A stretch of 19,647 nucleotides of DNA, from positions 1 through 19,647 of the forward strand of contig CATJUX010000047.1 in assembly GCA_949743895.1 (NCBI GenBank), written 5' to 3'. Origin of the DNA: JANFXS01 sp022791155 (GTDB lineage Bacteria; Bacillota; Clostridia; Lachnospirales; Anaerotignaceae). This document shows positions 1-6,422 of this stretch, piece by piece (position 1 is the first letter of the stretch; each line of letters opens with the position of its first letter). The notes below the pieces were generated by a model. The model did no database searches. It was not told the DNA's origin and saw nothing but the letters and a program-made list of their open reading frames with translations. A program made the translations under genes and the position numbers.

Positions 1-137
1 TCGCGGCGCGCAACGAAGTGGAGCGTTTCCCGAAGGGAAATTCGAGAGCTTGCTGTGCCCCTCCCACGGTCTTAAATGCCATTTAGAGCAACATGAATTG
101 ATAAAATAATAGCTATAAATAGCAATTTGAAAACCTA
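1..137 (-). repeat. Repeat copy A1 (cut by the window start)
   Basis: Reverse-complement partner of 17455-17595. Positions 1-80 match 17516-17595 inverted at 78 of 80 bases, counted by eye. The AT-rich end (81-137) is more diverged but keeps the same order: a 'cttaaatgccatttaga' block, a 'gaattga...aataatag' block and a 'tttgaaaacctatag' tip. A perfect hairpin TTTCCC-GAA-GGGAAA lies at 26-40. There is no long ORF. The copy is truncated because the window begins inside it. Its nature (MITE-like element or structured intergenic repeat) is inferred. Confidence 0.8.
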
Positions 138-169
138 TAGGTTTTGAAACTGTTATCCATAGCTATTAT
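106..169. repeat. 64-bp inverted repeat at an end-to-end element junction (A1/A2)
   Basis: Arms 106-137 and 138-169 are imperfect reverse complements around the perfect palindrome AAAACCTATAGGTTTT (130-145). The outer 11 bases (106-116 and 159-169) also pair perfectly. The right arm, from 'ctataggttttgaaa' to about 185, resembles the left tip of the complete copy at 17455. This therefore looks like two elements meeting tip to tip, the second (A2) being a short decayed remnant. From 186 to 264 nothing further is recognisable. Confidence 0.65.
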
Positions 170-264
170 GGTTAATTTTGTTCAGACATGCTTTGAAAAA
201 CTTAACTAAACAAACACAGCCATAAACAACAATTTCAAAGACTCACCTTTCAAAACCCACAATC

Positions 265-300
265 TAAAAATAAGCCTAAAGGACACCGCCTGAAGGCTTA
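265..300 (-). terminator. Intrinsic terminator after the 135-aa gene
   Basis: On the minus strand, TAAGCCT and AGGCTTA (294-300 and 271-277) form a 7-bp stem, followed by a T-rich tract ATTTTTAG (263-270). It starts 6 bases past the stop of the gene at 307-711 and probably ends the pth operon. Confidence 0.7.
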
Positions 301-306
301 AACACT

Positions 307-711
307 TCATTGATTTGGAGTTGTATATTGGTTCATTTCAGTGATGTCCTCAATTTTATCAATTTCATGAGCTATAATGTCTTTGCCCGCAATGACGCAA
401 AGAATGTCAAGTTCATTTTTGCCTATAATTTCACCCTCAATTATTCGCTTTTGGAAAGTTGTTATTCTAACCCTCATTCCCTTTTTGAACACTTTTCCCC
501 TGAAATTTATTGTGCTTTCAGGGAACATCTCAACACATTTTTTAATAACAGCTATCATGTCCGCCTGAGTGATTTCTCCCTGAATGGCGTCAGCAGCTTT
601 AAATATCTTAAAAATTTTAGACACAAGCAATATCAGCTGTGTGGCAACAAAAGCCGTGACAGCGGCACACACATAGTCAACAACCGTCAGGCTCATAAGT
701 CCATCTATCAT
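307..711 (-). CDS. Small membrane-anchored protein of unknown function
   Basis: I do not recognise this protein. It is about 134 residues, with one clear membrane segment near residues 10-33 (VDYVCAAVTAFVATQLILLV). A soluble, charged C-terminal part follows, including a K/R-rich stretch (FKKGMRVRITTFQKR) and a run compatible with a small beta-rich domain (GEIIGKNELDILCVIAGKDI). I chose the ATG at 711, not the TTG one codon upstream, because GGAGG lies 7 bases before that ATG. The gene follows the decarboxylase by about 45 bases in the same direction and is closed by the terminator at 265-300, so it is probably the last gene of the pth operon. An internal promoter is not excluded: TATAAT sits at 749-754 on the minus strand but lacks a good -35. 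Confidence 0.7.
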   Translation of the reverse strand: MIDGLMSLTVVDYVCAAVTAFVATQLILLVSKIFKIFKAADAIQGEITQADMIAVIKKCVEMFPESTINFRGKVFKKGMRVRITTFQKRIIEGEIIGKNELDILCVIAGKDIIAHEIDKIEDITEMNQYTTPNQ

Positions 712-757
712 CAAAACACCTCCGCAAAATTCTCCAAATTCTTTCTAAATTATAATA

Positions 758-2161
758 TTAACTCAAAACCAAAACATTTTCAAGGGTGTTGTCGCTCATT
801 CCGGTCACATTGATGTCACATTGCTTAAACAATTTTATATATGTCAATATTTCCTCTGTGATTTTCTCTCCCAAAGCAACAAGAGGTATCCCTGGGGGAT
901 ATGCTATGACAAACTCGCCGCATATCCTTCCAACACAGTCGTCAAGTCTCACGCTTTCAAGACAGCTTTCAAAAGCCTCCCGCGGCGAAACTTCCATTTT
1001 CGGCTCTGGGAAAATAAGTTTTATGTCTTTTTGGCTTTTTTGCGCCAGATTCATGCTGTCAATGGCAAAAAGCGCATTTTTCAACATTTCAAAGCCTTCC
1101 AAAGTGTCGCACACGCTTGTCATGGCTATTATATGCGATGGAACGGCCATTTCAACCTCAATTTTGAATTTATTTCTCAATATATATGATATTTCTTTCA
1201 TGTCAAACTGTTCTGAAAACAGTGAAATTTTCCCCACATCCAAATATTTAATTCCGTTTTTGCCAACAACATGTTCGTTCAAAAGCCGAAAATTTTCAAG
1301 CTTGTCAATGTCATCTCTAAGCTTCATCACATTTTGCGCATACATTTCAAACACATTTTTGGAATTTTCTGCAAACTCACGGCATTTGTCAATGGCCGAC
1401 ATGAAAAAGTATGACGGGCTGGAACTTTGCGTCATGGCGAGTGTTTTTTTCAAACGTTCTGAATTTTTGAAATTTTTGCCAACGTGGACAATGGCCGTCT
1501 GCGTTGGAGACGGCATTGTTTTGTGAAGGCTTTGCACGGCCAAATCTGCACCCATTTGAATTGCTGTTGCAGGAAATGAATCACAAAAATTAAAGTGCGC
1601 GCCATGAGCCTCATCAACAATGAGCGTCATGCCGCTTTCACGCGCTATGTGTGAAATTTCTCTTATATCACTCACAATCCCCTCATATGTGGGGCTTGTG
1701 AGAACAATTGCTCTGCTTTTGGGATAGTCCTTCACAGCCTTTTTGACACTCGCCGCCGTGACAGCTCCCATAACAGGGAATGTGCCAGCCATTTCGGGCA
1801 TGACATATCTTGGGATTGCACCGCTTAATATCATTCCATCAAAAACGCTTTTATGACAGTTCCGGCCAACTATTATCTCATCGCCATTTTTAGCACAAGC
1901 CAATATTGAGGCCATAATTCCCCCACTGGAGCCGTTGACCACAAAATGACTTTCTGCGGCGCCAAACGCATTTGCAGCCATTTTTTCTGCCTCAAAAATG
2001 ACGCCTTCGGGCTTGTGAAGGTTGTCAAAGCCGTCAATTTCTGTTATATCAACCGAATATGGATTGTCAAACCAAAACCGCCTTTTGTGTCCCGGCATAT
2101 GAAATGGATATATGCCGCTGTTTTTATATATATTTAGTTTGTCATATAAAGGAGCTGTCAT
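758..2161 (-). CDS. Orn/Lys/Arg decarboxylase family PLP enzyme
   Basis: PLP-dependent, fold-type I protein of the Orn/Lys/Arg decarboxylase major domain family, in the short form (467 aa) common in Firmicutes (YaaO-like). The family removes CO2 from basic amino acids to give cadaverine, putrescine or agmatine. The substrate cannot be read from sequence. Visible landmarks are HMPGHKRR (21-28), the PLP aspartate in IVDEAHGAHF (D183, H186) and the Schiff-base lysine K214 in SLHKTMPSPTQ. A smaller C-terminal domain with FVIAYPPGIPLVALGE follows. The N-terminal response-regulator-like wing of the large inducible decarboxylases is absent. The start lies 9 bases after the stop of the proX-like gene, so it is cotranscribed. 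In related genomes this gene is often found near DNA replication and tRNA-quality genes, which fits the company here. Confidence 0.88.
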   Translation of the reverse strand: MTAPLYDKLNIYKNSGIYPFHMPGHKRRFWFDNPYSVDITEIDGFDNLHKPEGVIFEAEKMAANAFGAAESHFVVNGSSGGIMASILACAKNGDEIIVGRNCHKSVFDGMILSGAIPRYVMPEMAGTFPVMGAVTAASVKKAVKDYPKSRAIVLTSPTYEGIVSDIREISHIARESGMTLIVDEAHGAHFNFCDSFPATAIQMGADLAVQSLHKTMPSPTQTAIVHVGKNFKNSERLKKTLAMTQSSSPSYFFMSAIDKCREFAENSKNVFEMYAQNVMKLRDDIDKLENFRLLNEHVVGKNGIKYLDVGKISLFSEQFDMKEISYILRNKFKIEVEMAVPSHIIAMTSVCDTLEGFEMLKNALFAIDSMNLAQKSQKDIKLIFPEPKMEVSPREAFESCLESVRLDDCVGRICGEFVIAYPPGIPLVALGEKITEEILTYIKLFKQCDINVTGMSDNTLENVLVLS

Positions 2162-2170
2162 AAAATAACC

Positions 2171-2671
2171 TCAAAAATCAACAATTGTATATTCATGTTT
2201 GCAAAACGGAAGTATCTTTTCAAGCAAATCACGTGTTTCAATCAAAACCGTGGCTGTGTTGACACAAGGATGAACAGATATTTTTTCCATTTCAAAAACT
2301 TCTTTGTCTATTATGAAATTCACATTGTTGCCAACGTCGTTGATAAGCCCCAAAGGCGAAACCGAACCCGGAGTTATGTCAAGATATTTTTCCATAAAAA
2401 CGGCATCGGCAAACGTCATTCTTGGAACTGAAAGCTGTTTTGAAACCTTTCCTCCATTAAACTTTTTGTCGCCTGGCATTGTCAGCAGAAAAAACTTGTC
2501 CTTCGATTTCAAAAAAAGATTTTTGCATATTCTAACGCCAATTGTTTTGTCAATGTTTTCAGCGGCCTCCACTGTGAAAACCGCCTCATGCCTGAAAATT
2601 TTGTAATCAATTTTAAGCGTGTCCAAAACGCTGTAAACCCGCTGTTCCTTGCTGCTTATCTCCACACTCAT
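2171..2671 (-). CDS. ProX/YbaK-type aminoacyl-tRNA deacylase
   Basis: A 166-residue single-domain protein of the YbaK/ProRS-associated editing family (PrdX/ProXp-ala group). The group hydrolyses mischarged tRNA, typically Ala-tRNA(Pro), in trans. Visible family landmarks are a buried-strand motif with conserved lysine and asparagine, VRICKNLFLK (K50, N51), then a GD-KK region (66-70), SPLGLIND (105-112) and HPCVNTATV (134-142). Length and motif order match the free-standing family rather than a ProRS insertion domain. Its start codon overlaps the rsmI stop by 4 bases (ATGA), which indicates translational coupling. The exact amino acid and tRNA specificity is inferred from the family. Confidence 0.85.
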   Translation of the reverse strand: MSVEISSKEQRVYSVLDTLKIDYKIFRHEAVFTVEAAENIDKTIGVRICKNLFLKSKDKFFLLTMPGDKKFNGGKVSKQLSVPRMTFADAVFMEKYLDITPGSVSPLGLINDVGNNVNFIIDKEVFEMEKISVHPCVNTATVLIETRDLLEKILPFCKHEYTIVDF

Positions 2672-3516
2672 TTACATTCCCTTTTCAAAACTGAATATAT
2701 GTCCCTTTTGGAAACTCCCCTGTCTTTCGCCGCCAGCTTCATGGCCTCCTTTTCTGGAAAGCCCTTTTCAACATACATTGCCACATGTTCTTCAACTGTC
2801 ATTTTTTCGAACTCACGAATTTCGTTTTGCCTCATCTTGTCAGAGTCGGCGCCCTCAAGAATTATGACAAATTCGCCCCGCGGCGGCTCCGTTTCATAAT
2901 GTTTCAAAAGATTTTTGATGCTGTCTTTTTTGACTTCTTCAAACTTTTTTGTTATCTCACGCACACATGCGGCATTTCTATTGCCTGCATGTTTGAGCAA
3001 ATGTTCAAGCGTTTCTGTCAAACGGTGAGGAGCCTCATAAAATATAACTGTGCGCTCCTCCTTTTCAATGCTTTTCAAAACTTTTTCGCGTTCTTTTTTG
3101 TCATGCGGCAAAAACCCTTCAAAAACAAACCTTCTTGCGTTCATGGCGCTGAGCACAAGCGCTGTCACAGCGGCATTGGCGCCCGGCGCCACAGTGAAAT
3201 TCACGCCGTTTTCATAGCACAGTGATGCCAAATCACCGCCAGGGTCTGAAATTCCTGGCATTCCTGCATCAGTCACAAGCGCAACATTCATGCCGCATTT
3301 CAGTTTTTCAATTATTATTGGCCCTTTGACATGCTTATTATGCTCATGATAGCTTGTCACAGGAGTTTTTATGTCAAAACGGTTCAATATTTTCATTGTG
3401 TTTCTTGTGTCTTCCGCCGCAATGAGATCGCATTGCCTCAAAAGCGAAATGACTCTCAGCGTTATATCTTCCATGTTTCCAATTGGAGTGGCACAGAGAT
3501 AAAGTGTTCCGCTCAT
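2668..3516 (-). CDS. rsmI: 16S rRNA (cytidine1402-2'-O)-methyltransferase
   Basis: SAM-dependent tetrapyrrole-methylase-fold enzyme that 2'-O-methylates C1402 in the decoding centre of 16S rRNA. The 282-residue length is typical. Landmarks are the N-terminal strand and turn TPIGNMEDITLR (10-21), AAEDTRNT (33-40), the SAM-site signature DAGMPGISDPG (83-93), APGANAAVTAL, FEGFLP and the FYEAPHRL strand. The usual PGPSA loop reads PGANA here, a conservative change. It overlaps pth upstream and the proX-like gene downstream by 4 bases each, so the three are translationally coupled. Confidence 0.95.
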   Translation of the reverse strand: MSGTLYLCATPIGNMEDITLRVISLLRQCDLIAAEDTRNTMKILNRFDIKTPVTSYHEHNKHVKGPIIIEKLKCGMNVALVTDAGMPGISDPGGDLASLCYENGVNFTVAPGANAAVTALVLSAMNARRFVFEGFLPHDKKEREKVLKSIEKEERTVIFYEAPHRLTETLEHLLKHAGNRNAACVREITKKFEEVKKDSIKNLLKHYETEPPRGEFVIILEGADSDKMRQNEIREFEKMTVEEHVAMYVEKGFPEKEAMKLAAKDRGVSKRDIYSVLKRECK

Positions 3517-4121
3517 ATGCTTTTTCCTTCTTCCGGCTTCACGTTTTCTTTTTTCGCACGGGGCGTGTTGGCAAAATTCATGGCGGCGTCAACGCCATCT
3601 TTAATATAAACTTCAACGGCTTTTGCGGCTCTCTCGCAACCTGCCAGCATTAAAGGCGCCTCGTCTTTTGAAAATCCGCTCAAAACATAATCAGCCAAAT
3701 CCCAGTTGGAAGGCTTGTCACCAATGCCAACCCTCACACGCGTGAAGCTGTCACTTCCCAAATGCTGAATTATATTTTTCATGCCGTTGTGGCCGCCAGC
3801 GCTTCCTTTTTTGCGTATGCGCGTGGCGCCGCATGGAAGGCTTATGTCATCATAAATCACGATCAAATCTTCCATAGAAATTTTATAAAACGCCATTGTC
3901 TCTTTGATGCTTTCACCGCTGAGGTTCATATATGTCACAGGTTTGAGCAAAACGGCCTTTTCATTGGCCACAACGCCGCTTCCCTGAAAACCTTTGTTTT
4001 TAATTTTGCTCATATCTATGTCAAATTTTTTGGCAATCAAATCAACAACCATAAACCCTATGTTGTGTTTTGTGTTTTCATATTTTTTGCCCGGATTTCC
4101 CAAGCCTGCTATCAGTTTCAT
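3513..4121 (-). CDS. pth: Peptidyl-tRNA hydrolase
   Basis: Releases peptides from peptidyl-tRNAs that drop off the ribosome, recycling tRNA in the cytosol. At 202 residues it is normal for bacterial Pth. It begins MKLIAGLGNPGKKY and carries the catalytic histidine H19 in NTKHNIGF, N66 in TYMNLSG, the acidic pair D91-D92 in VIYDDISLPCG, and N112 in GGHNGMKN. The last 20 residues are a charged tail. GGAGG lies 5 bases before the ATG. It is the first gene of the operon continuing through rsmI, and a good promoter is visible at 4170-4198. Confidence 0.96.
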   Translation of the reverse strand: MKLIAGLGNPGKKYENTKHNIGFMVVDLIAKKFDIDMSKIKNKGFQGSGVVANEKAVLLKPVTYMNLSGESIKETMAFYKISMEDLIVIYDDISLPCGATRIRKKGSAGGHNGMKNIIQHLGSDSFTRVRVGIGDKPSNWDLADYVLSGFSKDEAPLMLAGCERAAKAVEVYIKDGVDAAMNFANTPRAKKENVKPEEGKSI

Positions 4122-4130
4122 TCATTCCTC

Positions 4131-4169
4131 CAAAAAACAAACAATAGCCCCAAGAACTCTTAGGGCTAT
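4131..4169 (-). terminator. ldhA terminator, directly in front of pth
   Basis: On the minus strand ATAGCCC (4169-4163) pairs with GGGCTAT (4150-4144). Further AAG/CTT pairing continues above a mismatch, and TGTTTGTTTTTT follows. The T-tract runs into the GGAGG of pth. It lies about 65 bases past the ldhA stop. Confidence 0.7.
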
Positions 4170-4198
4170 ATTTTAAAATAAATGCCATATTTTGTCTA
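4170..4198 (-). promoter_or_regulatory. Predicted sigma-A promoter for pth
   Basis: Minus-strand TAGACA (4198-4193), a 17-base spacer, then TAAAAT (4175-4170). Each hexamer differs from consensus at one position. The expected start near 4163 lies inside the terminator stem, so a transcript from here would carry only part of the 5' arm. Confidence 0.6.
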
Positions 4199-4234
4199 TA
4201 TGCGTTTCTAACGAAAAAAGCTATATTAAAGCTG

Positions 4235-5224
4235 TTATTTTGTTTGATATTTCACTTCATTTTCCAAAGGCGCGCCTTCTTCAAACGCCTTAAGATTGTT
4301 GAGAGAAACGTTTGCTATGCTCTCAAGCGATTCCTGTGTGAAAAATGCCTGATGGCTTGTGATGAGCACATTTGGATATGCCATAAGTTTGATGAGCTCG
4401 TCATCTTTTATTATGTCATTGGAACGGTCTTCAAAGAAATATTCGTCTTCTTCTTCATAAACGTCAAGTGCAACGCCCATAAATTTGTTTGCACGAAGGC
4501 CGTCAATGAGCGCCTGTGTGTCCACAAGAGCGCCTCTGGAAGTGTTCACAAGGATGACATTGTCCTTCATTTTTGATATGCTGTTTTTGTTTATAATATA
4601 CTGTGTGTCAGGTGACAGAGGGCAGTGGAGCGATATGACATCGCTGTTTTTGAGAAGCTCGTCAAGCGCCACATATTGAACGTCAAGCGAAGTGTCAGGA
4701 TAAAGATCATATGCCAAAACATTCATTCCAAAACCTTTAAGTATCTCAACCATAATGCGCCCAATTTTGCCTGTGCCAATGACTCCGGCTGTTTTTCCCC
4801 TGAGTGTGATTCCCATAAGTCCGCTGATTTTGAAGTTAAACTCACGTGTTCTTGTGTATGCTTTGTGAATTTTTCTGTTGAGCGTGAGAAGAAGTGCGGC
4901 GGCATATTCAGCCACAGCTGTTGGCGAATAGCTTGGCACTCTCAAAACAGTTATTTTGCCCTCGCAGGCTTTAAGATCGATGTTGTCATATCCGGCACAG
5001 CGCAGAAGAATGACTTTAACGCCCATGTCATAGAGCATGTTGATGGCCTTTTCGTCAATGACGTCATTCACAAAAAGACATGCGGCGTCACAGCCATTGG
5101 CAAGTATAGCCGTGTCAGCAAGGAAGCGGCTTTCATAAAACACAATATCGTATCCCATTTCCTTTGCCATGGGTTCAAACCAAATCCTGTCATAGTCCTT
5201 TGTATCATAAAAAGCAATTTTCAT
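4235..5224 (-). CDS. ldhA: D-lactate dehydrogenase (D-2-hydroxyacid dehydrogenase)
   Basis: NAD-dependent reduction of pyruvate to D-lactate, a cytosolic fermentation step that reoxidises NADH. At 329 residues it has the D-2-hydroxyacid dehydrogenase layout: split catalytic domain, then a Rossmann domain with GVIGTGKIG (G150-x-G152-x2-G155). The catalytic set is R230 in NTSRG, the acidic residues after VALDVYEEE (E257-E259) and H291 in ITSHQAFFT. The FFEDRSND...DDEL stretch before the histidine is typical of LdhA-type D-lactate enzymes rather than glycerate or phosphoglycerate enzymes. AGGAGG precedes the ATG by 8 bases. It is monocistronic, with a promoter at 5304-5332, a terminator at 4131-4169 and a Rex-like box further upstream. 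Confidence 0.9.
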   Translation of the reverse strand: MKIAFYDTKDYDRIWFEPMAKEMGYDIVFYESRFLADTAILANGCDAACLFVNDVIDEKAINMLYDMGVKVILLRCAGYDNIDLKACEGKITVLRVPSYSPTAVAEYAAALLLTLNRKIHKAYTRTREFNFKISGLMGITLRGKTAGVIGTGKIGRIMVEILKGFGMNVLAYDLYPDTSLDVQYVALDELLKNSDVISLHCPLSPDTQYIINKNSISKMKDNVILVNTSRGALVDTQALIDGLRANKFMGVALDVYEEEDEYFFEDRSNDIIKDDELIKLMAYPNVLITSHQAFFTQESLESIANVSLNNLKAFEEGAPLENEVKYQTK

Positions 5225-5303
5225 TCAAAAGTCCTCCTCGTTTTTTAATATATTCCCCTGAAAGAGAGTAAAATATGATAAAGGTTTATTGCGCTTCATA
5301 ATA

Positions 5304-5332
5304 AAGATACAATATAGTTAAATAATTGTCAA
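5304..5332 (-). promoter_or_regulatory. Predicted sigma-A promoter for ldhA
   Basis: Minus-strand TTGACA (5332-5327), a 17-base spacer, then TATCTT (5309-5304). The -35 is perfect; the -10 matches 4 of 6. The predicted 5' leader is about 70 bases. Confidence 0.6.
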
Positions 5333-5444
5333 TAGAAAAAAGGAAACTTTGTTAAAAAATAACTTTTATATGTGCTTGGTATGGTGGTATTACCGCTAAT
5401 ACAAATATTTCTTAATGCATTGAACGTGCATAAGCGCGCATTTT

Positions 5445-5462
5445 TTGTTAATTAAATAACAA
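5445..5462. promoter_or_regulatory. Candidate Rex operator upstream of ldhA
   Basis: TTGTTAATTAAATAACAA fits the Rex consensus TTGTTAA-N4-TTAACAA at 13 of 14 specified positions with correct spacing. Rex is the NADH/NAD+-sensing repressor that commonly controls lactate dehydrogenase and other fermentation genes in Firmicutes. The site lies about 220 bases before the ldhA ATG and about 113 bases before its best -35, further than usual for a roadblock or promoter-overlap site. A second promoter nearer the site is possible but not seen. Confidence 0.5.
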
Positions 5463-5584
5463 CATCTCAAAAACAGCACATGCAGTTAATGCACACAAAA
5501 ACAACTCAACAGCATCAATGATATTTCAGCACAACTTCGGCTGCACGCGCGTTATTTTCTAAATAATCCTCAAATTTTGTTCCA

Positions 5585-5610
5585 AAAAATGTTTTGTCCG
5601 CAACATTTTT
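5585..5610. other. Hairpin in the ldhA / GNAT divergent intergenic region
   Basis: AAAAATGTT (5585-5593) and AACATTTTT (5602-5610) form a perfect 9-bp inverted repeat with an 8-base loop. The stem is AT-rich with T-runs on both strands, so it could be a weak bidirectional terminator. Elsewhere in the 547-base gap (5225-5771) I see a small hairpin GTATTA-CCGC-TAATAC (5387-5402), the ldhA and GNAT promoters and the Rex-like box, but no gene. Confidence 0.35.
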
Positions 5611-5729
5611 CATGAATATAAATTTGACGTATCATCAATTTTCCAAGTCCCAAAAAAAAGAGAACTCCCCTTGCGAAGCAACCAGGCCGGGAAAAAACAA
5701 AGTTTTTTGAAGCTCTTTGCTGAAATTTA

Positions 5730-5738
5730 TGATATAAT
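5730..5738 (+). promoter_or_regulatory. Extended -10 promoter for the GNAT gene
   Basis: TGATATAAT gives a perfect TATAAT (5733-5738) with the TGn extension. No consensus -35 sits at 16-18 bases, which extended -10 promoters tolerate. GGAGG (5760-5764) lies 7 bases before the ATG. Confidence 0.6.
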
Positions 5739-5771
5739 ATCCTCAAAAAACATCACACTGGAGGAAAAACT

Positions 5772-6218
5772 ATGGAATTTATATTCAGAAAGATTGATGA
5801 AACAAACCCCAATGACATTGAACAGTTCAACGAGCTTATGAACGATCTTTCAACACATGCCAAAGACAAAGAGCTTTTGAGCAAAAAAATCAGGGAATTC
5901 AATTCGCGCGATGATGCATATCTAATGGTTGTGGAAGACACTGAAAATTCCAAAATATGCGCTTCGCTTATCGCTGTGACGTTTGGTGATTTTTGTGATT
6001 TGTGCCGCCCTGTGATGATTGTTGAAAACGTTGTGACTCACCACAGCTATCAGCGCCGCGGAATTGGAAAAATGATGTTTGAAGAAATTGAAAAGTGGGG
6101 CCGCAAGCATGATGTAAGCTACATAATGCTGTGCTCATCAATGCACCGCAAACAGGCTCATATATTTTATAACTCTATAGGCTACAGCGAGGTTAAGGGC
6201 TATAAAAAATATCTTTGA
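5772..6218 (+). CDS. GNAT family N-acetyltransferase
   Basis: The only convincing plus-strand gene. It encodes a 148-residue GCN5-related acetyltransferase that moves acetyl from acetyl-CoA to an amine; the substrate is unknown. The central strand MIVENVVTHHSYQ leads into the acetyl-CoA pyrophosphate loop Q94-R-R-G-I-G99-K and helix MMFEEIEKWG (motif A). Motif B is the AHIFYNSIGY segment near the C-terminus, with the tyrosine often used as general acid. It has its own promoter and a strong terminator and lies between ldhA (divergent) and glgP (convergent), so it is an independent unit. Confidence 0.88.
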   Translation: MEFIFRKIDETNPNDIEQFNELMNDLSTHAKDKELLSKKIREFNSRDDAYLMVVEDTENSKICASLIAVTFGDFCDLCRPVMIVENVVTHHSYQRRGIGKMMFEEIEKWGRKHDVSYIMLCSSMHRKQAHIFYNSIGYSEVKGYKKYL

Positions 6219-6239
6219 GCAAACAAAAAGCACATATCA

Positions 6240-6422
6240 TCAAACAAGCCCCCAAACAAAATTTCTGCTGTTTGAGGGCTCATTTTTCATTTTTTTGACC
6301 AGTTCAGTGAACTTCTCAACACTGCCTGTCAGGCACCAGCCTCATTTGAAGCCAGGCTTGTTTTCCGGCAACTCATTCCATGCCCAAACAGCGGCGTGTT
6401 CGTTCTCGAACTCACTTCTCAT
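6240..6422 (-). pseudogene. Short reading frame after glgP interrupted by one TGA
   Basis: An ATG at 6422-6420 overlaps the glgP stop and opens 26 codons (MRSEFENEHAAVWAWNELPE, then NKPGFK) before TGA at 6344-6342. The same frame continues for 33 codons (GWCLTGSVEKFTELVKKMKN...) to TGA at 6242-6240. Composition on both sides of the first TGA looks protein-like. Read through, the product is about 60 residues and the TGA stands in an x-G-W-C context. The start has no clear ribosome binding site, and the 3' part overlaps the terminator of the GNAT gene. I do not recognise the family. It could be a pseudogene, a recoded gene or chance, so I hold it as a decayed small gene with low confidence. Confidence 0.25.
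6247..6297 (+). terminator. Intrinsic terminator of the GNAT gene
   Basis: AGCCCCCAAACA (6247-6258) pairs with TGTTTGAGGGCT (6269-6280), 11 of 12 positions, followed by CATTTTTCATTTTTTT (6281-6296). It begins 29 bases past the stop. The T-tract is on the plus side only, so it does not serve glgP. Between 6298 and 6411 there are two short palindromes on the glgP side (near 6305 and 6325) but no T-tract. Confidence 0.85.

Noticed and set aside
786..1526. Long plus-strand open frame opposite the decarboxylase
   Set aside because: It lies wholly antisense to a gene with clear PLP-enzyme motifs and has no ribosome binding site or family motif. The same holds for the other long antisense frames across the window.
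5349..5366. Second Rex-like site (GTTA-AAAAA-TAAC) just upstream of the ldhA -35
   Set aside because: The half-sites are separated by 5 bases instead of the 6 needed, and the right half does not fit the consensus.
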